Below are positions 58,795-64,000 of a stretch of 64,000 nt of DNA, in pieces (position 1 is the stretch's first letter; each line of letters opens with the position of its first letter). Source of the DNA: Isochrysis galbana (taxonomy: Eukaryota; Haptophyta; Isochrysidales; Isochrysidaceae); assembly GCA_018136815.1 (NCBI GenBank), contig CM030944.1:1630145-1694144 (forward strand), written 5' to 3'. Below the pieces are notes generated by a model. It made no database searches, had not been told where the DNA came from, and saw nothing but the letters and a program-made list of their open reading frames with translations. The position numbers and the translations under genes were made by a program.

Positions 58795-59043
58795 AAAAAA
58801 AAACATCTGAAGATTCTGGGCTACACACCTACTATACTATTAGGGCATTTTCCCCATTCCTCCCGACATCGCCCTTAACTTCCCTTCTTTCCGCCTCCTC
58901 CCCTTCCCCCCTTCAGTCCTTTGTCTTTGGTATCCGGGGTGCGGCTCGGGTGCACTACCACGAGCCTGGTTCAGTGTGCGGGCTCCGGGCAGGCCTGCTG
59001 ATATTCTGATTTGGTTTTGCAACGAATCCTCCATCCACATAGT
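58795..59043 (-). mobile_element. retroelement 3' end, copy C (diverged)
   Basis: Trailer GTAGCCCAGAATCTTCAGATG with A/T run at 58796-58830 and the coding tail GLPGARTLNQARGSAPEPHP...RQRTEGGKGRRRKEGK. It joins gypsy-like RT sequence at its 5' side. Confidence 0.6.
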
Positions 59044-59504
59044 CTAGCTAGATAGTCGACGCAGAAGCGCACGGAGCCATCCTTCTTGCCGACTAGACTA
59101 GCACAACCCTGGATGCCCAGGGCGAGTTAGATTTGCGATTTTTGCGAATGATGCCCGCCGCCTCCATCTCGGCGGCGACGTGCTTGTCGACAATGGCGCT
59201 GCCTTTGTCTCCCATCTTAGACGGAGCGTGGCGATGCGCCGTAGCGCCGGGGAGTAGTGGCAGCTCCACCTCCATGACGTGAGTGTGCTTGGGATTCTTG
59301 GTTCTTGGGGTCGAGAGCGAACGCGTCGATGTGACGAGCCAGCAGGCGGCGTACGCGCGCCTTCTGCTCCGGCTTCAGCTGATCATCGGGGTCGAGTGGG
59401 ATCGAGTCGAGTAGTGTGCGCTGCGCGTCGGTGAGAAAGGATTCGGGGTCGTTGTCGTCGGTAGCGAGAGAGTGGCTACCCTCGTGGGAGAACGTACTCC
59501 ACAT
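59044..59504 (-). pseudogene. Ty3/gypsy-type polyprotein fragment (RT N-terminus)
   Basis: Minus strand: MEVELPLLPGATAHRHAPSKM..., then KHVAAEMEAAGIIRKNRKSNSPWASRVVLV, a frameshift at about 59092, then GKKDGSVRFCVDY. This is the classic start of gypsy reverse transcriptase (PWxSPVVLVxKKDGxxRxCVDYR). It ends exactly in VDY, where retroelement copy C begins. Upstream residues (...QRTLLDSIPLDPDDQLKPEQKARVRRLLARHIDAFA) are the usual linker before RT. Confidence 0.8.
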
Positions 59505-59604
59505 GAGCCGAGGCTATCGGCTACGGCTACCCGGCTACCGGAGAGTAGAGAGTAAGCGTAAGCGGGTAGCGTGAGCCCGGGCGAGAGGCCAAGTTCCAAA
59601 CGGT

Positions 59605-59645
59605 GAGTAGGTGTTAGCCCTGAACCTTCAGATGTTTTTTCTAAA
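59605..59645 (+). repeat. solo retroelement 3' trailer
   Basis: GTAGGTGTTAGCCCTGAACCTTCAGATG followed by T run, matching the trailer of copies A-C but without coding sequence. Confidence 0.5.
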
Positions 59646-60113
59646 TAGATAATTTAGTCCAAAACAAATACAAGGAATGAGGCATCCGCAGTCTCGACTC
59701 GCACACGCCGCTTCACATGCGCACACATATAGTGCATGCGCGGAAATGGCCGCAATTAGATTCACACAACAACGTTGCTCTAGTAGAACAAGGCATCGAC
59801 GATTTGAGTGTCGCACAGTGTACGATTGCACCGAAACTCGATGTACCCCGCACTAGTCGAACATCACCACAACGTCGGTAAATCACGTCGAGAAATCAAT
59901 GAGCTCGCTCGCGCGAACCTACAGGCTGAGTCTCACAAAGAACGAGTGAGTGGTTGTGTGGCACAGCATGTCATGGTGTATGAAGTGGCCGTTCGTGGGC
60001 ATCTTGTGGTTAGCAAAAACGAAGGCGGTCGGAGTCATTCGTGCCACAAGAGTGGTTTGTGCCTTGCGACCAAGAATGCATCAAGAACGCTGTCGACGTG
60101 GGTCGCGGCATTT
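59646..60113. other. 3' flank of the cotransporter gene, no other gene
   Basis: Short frames only. Expected to include the 3' UTR of the cotransporter. Confidence 0.4.
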
Positions 60114-63100
60114 TCACGGCGCAAAGCGGATGACCTCCCTACCCGCGCCGTGGACAAAAAGAACTCGAGGAAGATTCTCGGCGATCCCCTCGACATAGTC
60201 CATGTAGCGGATGTACGAGTCCATGAGATCTGGATCAGCCGCTTTTGAGCCGTCCGACGAGAAGGGCAAAGAATTCGTCGAGAAGCCGCGGGGGATGGTA
60301 CTGTGCGCGAAAAAGGGACTAGCGTCAGCACCGAGCAAGAAAAAGTCGGGGTTTCAGGCACTGCGCATTCTCTTAGAGGGTGTACTCGAGATAGGGAGCT
60401 CCTCATGCAGGGCTTTTGGATGTGGGCGTATGCGGTGCATAGGCTAGGGAAAGCAGCTTTTCACCCATGCAATTCAGCCGAGATAGCTTTGGCCTCCTCC
60501 TCCTCCCGATCATGGCCTTCCGGATTTGGGGCGTCAGGAAGGTTGATGATGACAAGTGAACATCCAACAGAATTGTGCACGATGAGATTATGGATTTCGT
60601 CCCACTCGTACCTGTTGGGGCAGGTGGCCATCATGGGTAGAAGAGGAGAGCGATAGCCGAGTGGCACAGCAAATACAGTACATCGGCTGAGGCTGCCTCG
60701 ACATCACGCGCAACGAGCAGAGACGAAGCGCGCACGATGACGTCAAACTGGACGGTGCTTATGTGAGGGTGATGGATGCGCTTGCAATATGGTCAATTGG
60801 GCCAGCAGTGCGATTTGGGAGGCATGGAGAGCTACTCACGCAACGGCATCATGCCTGTGCTCATCAACCGATGCCGCAAAAAGTTTCGAAAGCTCCGCCA
60901 GCGCGGCCGCGTCCAAGCCATGTCGAGCAGCAAAATCCCTTAGACCGCGCGCCGCAGTGCCTACCAAGCCAGCGCGCGTGAGCGTCTCCCTCATCTCTCG
61001 TTCTGCACGCTCGGCGGCGGCGGCGGCGGCAGCGGCGGCGACGGACGGCAGGGTTGGCATAGACTGTGCCATCCGAATACGTCCCTCAGCAGGTGGGGGC
61101 CGGCGAGAGGCGGGAGCAACAGCGGCGGAACATCCAGGCGCGCCGCTCGAAGATGGACAAGAACCACCAACCACAGCGATGGTGTGCAGCTCGACGGGCT
61201 CATAGGGACTTGGGGACGCCTGCCATTCTGGCGCGGCGGCGTGTCGCCGACTCGCCTCGGGCGCTTGCGTGACGGGGGCCGCAACATTCCCCGAGTTCGG
61301 ATGTAGAAGAGAGCAGCCAGTGGATGTCTGGTTATCGAGGGAGCCGGGGCGGCGGCAGCCTCCTTCGGGTGTTGTCGCAGTCGAACCCAAAGCTGAGGTT
61401 GCTAGCGAGGCGAAGCTGCCAGGCAGTGGCGGCACGCGCTGGCTCTTTGCCAAGCTTAATTCTGGGAGAGGCGTCCCATCCTCTGACGAGCCGTCGTCGT
61501 CGGAGTCGAGACCAGGGGAAGCGAGCGCACCACGAGAGGGCGCGCGTGACATCGCGCGCGACGCGAGGCGGGAAGCTGTGGCGCCGTGTGAGGCGTGGCG
61601 TGAGATTGGCACAGGGGTTGGGCCATGAGACGAAGCCGCGAGGGCAAGGTCGTGGATCTCTTCCACTTGCGTGTGGATCTTGGGGTTGAGCTCCTGAGAG
61701 AGAGGGTATGGTTGATTGCGTGTGGCGAATCCCGAATGGGACACCAGCAGCTGCCGAGGGTCGGACAAACAAAGGGCGGCCACTCCTCCAATACACGGGT
61801 CAAGGCAGAGACGGCTTGCTCTAGGGAGGTGATCACCTCCGCGCGATGCCTCTTCTCCTCCTCGAAGGACCTTTCGAGCCCGGTGCGCATGTAGGGGAGG
61901 ATGGAGCCCTCTGCGACGAGCAGTACTTCCTCGACGGCAGCGTCAATGTTGATGCGCTTGAGGAGCAGATGCATATGATGCTTCACCTGCACATAGCGAT
62001 GAGGCAGAAGAGTCGCGATACTGCCGAGCGGCGGCCGCGGAGCGGCAAGCACCCGGCCGCCAGGATGGCACGACCCCTGCAGGCCTAGAGTAGATGGACG
62101 CTGGTGGCGTAGGCAACGAGGGAGAGCTTACCGTCTTGGGGTCAACACCAACTTCCATTATGAGGTGAAGGCGCAGATGGCATTTTCTCCATACGCGATG
62201 CTTGCGTAGTAGGTGAGCGATCAGGAGAAGGAGTCCTCCATCGCGGATGATCCACCAGACATCAATGTAACCCTCTTGAACCTGCGAGGATGGGCAAATG
62301 AGGCGGTGCGAAACAACAGCCCGCACGACGCACAAGGCGGGCGGACTGAGGGCGTACGGGCTAACTGCGACTGCGCTATGCGCGCCCACGAATGCAAAGG
62401 GACTGCATAAGAGAGAGCTTGCCTGATAACTAGAAGGAAATTGAGAGAGATTGTGGCAGAGGAGGAGGGACTTCTCGTGGATGGTCGCCGCGTTGATTGT
62501 GGCAATCAACTCAGGTACATACCTAGAGCGGCAGGTGCAGGGGCGAATCAAGGGACGAGCCAGGAGAGAGCGAAGGCTGCAGCGTGTGCCCATTGGGGAG
62601 ATGATGCTCACTTTTCGGGATCGGATCTCCACCACCACGGCCAGCCCATAAGGAGCGTATTTGGAGTGAGCGGTCCAAGCCCTGCCCACTGAATGGCCGT
62701 GAGTTTGCCTTCAAGAAGTGTAGGAGCCAAGATTGTCTTGCAGAACCCTTGCACGCCCATCCCAGTCATGAGGCGCTCCATACGGCTGCGCTCAGCCTCG
62801 GCAGCACGAACAGCGGGAAGCGCGTCCGCAGAGGTGCCTGCGCGCGAGGCCAAGAGTGAACCCACAGTATATGGCACTAGCAAGGCGCTTCTGCTGTTTT
62901 CAGCAGGAAATAGTTAAAGCGGTCACCTGGTACGATTGCGGCAGCGATGACAAGCCCTGAACCGTGGCGCAGCTGCTCAGCGACCGAGAACATTAGTTCA
63001 TGTGTGTGCCCAGCGATGGCGGACGGCTGAACAGCGCTCTGCACGGACTTTGTTGCGACGGCACCCATACAAGAAGAGTGGACGGAACCGCCGTGCACAG

Positions 63101-63976
63101 ACCCTGCAGTTGTCGAACCGAGGGCGGAGAAGGCCTCAAAAGTTTCGTGGCGAGCGGGGGGGCTAGCATCTTTTTCATCATCGACGGTAGAGCGACAGAT
63201 TCCGACACCATTTTGAGGTACGTGGTGCTGCGACTTCTCCATGGCGATAGCTTCTTCTTCAAGCCGCTTCTCCTCCTCTTTGAGCTGCAAAGGGTGGGAG
63301 GGAGCGCTCATGTGATGGATATTAATTACAGGAGCCGCGCGCGTCAAGCTTTATGTGGGAAGCGGGAGATGTTCTGCGTCCGTCTCAAGGTCGCAAGGAT
63401 CGAACCTGATAAAGTAGCAGCAGTTGTGGGGTCCAGTTTTCGTCGAGATGGGCTTTTATGTCGATGGCTTGGAGCGATCGGACAGCAAAGTGGAAGCGAA
63501 GACCATGGAGTGCCGAACCTGAGCAGAGGGACGGGATTCACGCATGGGAATTTGGTTCGAGCAAGATGCAGATCGTGGCGGGGGTGGTGGAAGAAAGCAT
63601 ATGACGGTGGGCAAGCCATGCGAAACGATTCACCCCAATCCGTAGTAGTCGAGGTGCGTACGATGAGGAAGAGCAGCGCGAGCGTGAGCGTCCATGCGCC
63701 AAGGGCGTATCGCCAATCGATGATGAACATGATGGTCGAGCACAATAAGAATCCAAAAAAGCCGACCTGTGCGCGTTTGGTTCAGGCGGATGTTGACATA
63801 ATGCTCATTCCAATGAGGTACGTGCAGGCTTTGAAGTGCGACACCAAAAGCTTGTGTGGCTAGTGTGTGGCAGATGTTGCTCGGTGGGCGGCGGCAGGGG
63901 GCGGGGGGGGGGGGGGGGGTCACCGTCCAGTGGAAGTACTTCCACCGTGGCCGCCAATGCGGATCCTTGAGGACGG
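60114..63976 (-). CDS. SLC12/KCC-type cation-chloride cotransporter, C-terminal part
   Basis: Exons (minus): 63976-63924, 63766-63634, 63518-63406, 63284-62927, 62837-62612, 62522-62423, 62281-62132, 61986-61795, 61693-60840, 60611-60465, 60300-60114; 2513 nt, 836 residues, phases all agree; the gene continues beyond 64000. Landmarks: DPHWRPRWKYFHW, helices FGFLLCSTIMFIIDWRYALGAW, DENWTPQLLLL, LMTGMGVQGFCKTIL, NTLLMGWPWWW, GYIDVWWIIRDGGLLLL...VWRKCHLRLHL, LIVHNSVGCSLVIINLPD and YMDYVEGIAENLPRVLFVHGAGREVI, the standard KCC C-terminus. It would move K+ (or Na+/K+) with Cl- across a membrane for volume control. Exon 61693-60840 adds a 284-residue Ser/Ala/Pro-rich insert. The intron after SYQ uses a GC donor. 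Confidence 0.93.
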
Positions 63977-64000
63977 CTAGCAAGCAGCAATTAAGATTCA

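Noticed and set aside
57960-58797. TAGTCA units as a CRISPR-like array
   Set aside because: Short imperfect tandem units with no constant repeat/spacer pattern, in a eukaryotic genome.

Overview
This window comes from a nuclear genome of a eukaryote, most likely a GC-rich unicellular alga with a complex plastid (haptophyte or related lineage; inferred, not proven). The grounds are short GT-AG introns with in-frame joins, two single-exon proteins with plastid/thylakoid-type presequences (FKBP at 14257-15042, DUF1499 protein at 52877-53455), long low-complexity tracts, and two assembly gaps (11301-11400, 36401-36500). I saw no prokaryotic operon, CRISPR array, rRNA or convincing tRNA.

Genes supported by domain motifs, in order: M18 aspartyl aminopeptidase (4127-6585, minus, 5 exons); ACT-domain protein (12148-12549, minus); plastid FKBP-type isomerase (14257-15042, minus); cytochrome P450-like protein (16452-18296, plus); beta/gamma-crystallin-like exon (21327-21604, minus); ArfGAP of SMAP/AGD type (22732-25164, minus, 4 exons); single-pass membrane protein (29091-29675, plus); fatty-acid-binding-protein-like domain with a helical N-terminal extension (34235-35398, minus, 2 exons); pseudokinase-HECT fusion (36501-39215, plus, 5' end lost in a gap); coiled-coil protein (44105-45617, plus, 3 exons); unrecognised Cys-rich protein (48106-49494, minus); DUF1499 protein (52877-53455, minus); Pro-rich membrane-anchored protein (55341-57446, plus); and the 3' part of an SLC12/KCC-type cation-chloride cotransporter (60114-63976, minus, 11 exons, running off the right end). 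The genes look like independent housekeeping loci, not a cluster working on one task.

Much of the rest is mobile DNA. 1-3.5 kb holds a broken ATP-dependent DNA ligase, a G-rich minisatellite and a decayed hAT element. 6.6-9.8 kb is a large foldback (arms about 760 bp) in which an 858-bp terminal-inverted-repeat element sits with a perfect 10-bp target duplication. A 532-bp element with a 9-bp duplication follows at 10.1 kb. 19.2-21.3 kb carries a hAT fragment and a 5'-truncated LINE that abuts the crystallin-like exon. 27.4-28.9 kb has a second hAT relic and a 192-bp MITE with an 8-bp duplication. 31.3-32.8 kb has a retrotransposon gag-like ORF. 40-43 kb, 50.9-52.5 kb and 57.7-59.6 kb hold further copies of the same families. 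Microsatellites, mostly (CT/GA)n, often sit at the junctions between repeat modules.

The observations I rate highest are the kinase-HECT fusion that lacks recognisable catalytic residues in both domains, the three elements with intact target duplications (one with an empty site elsewhere in the window), and the DNA-ligase remnant whose flank recurs next to the gag ORF.
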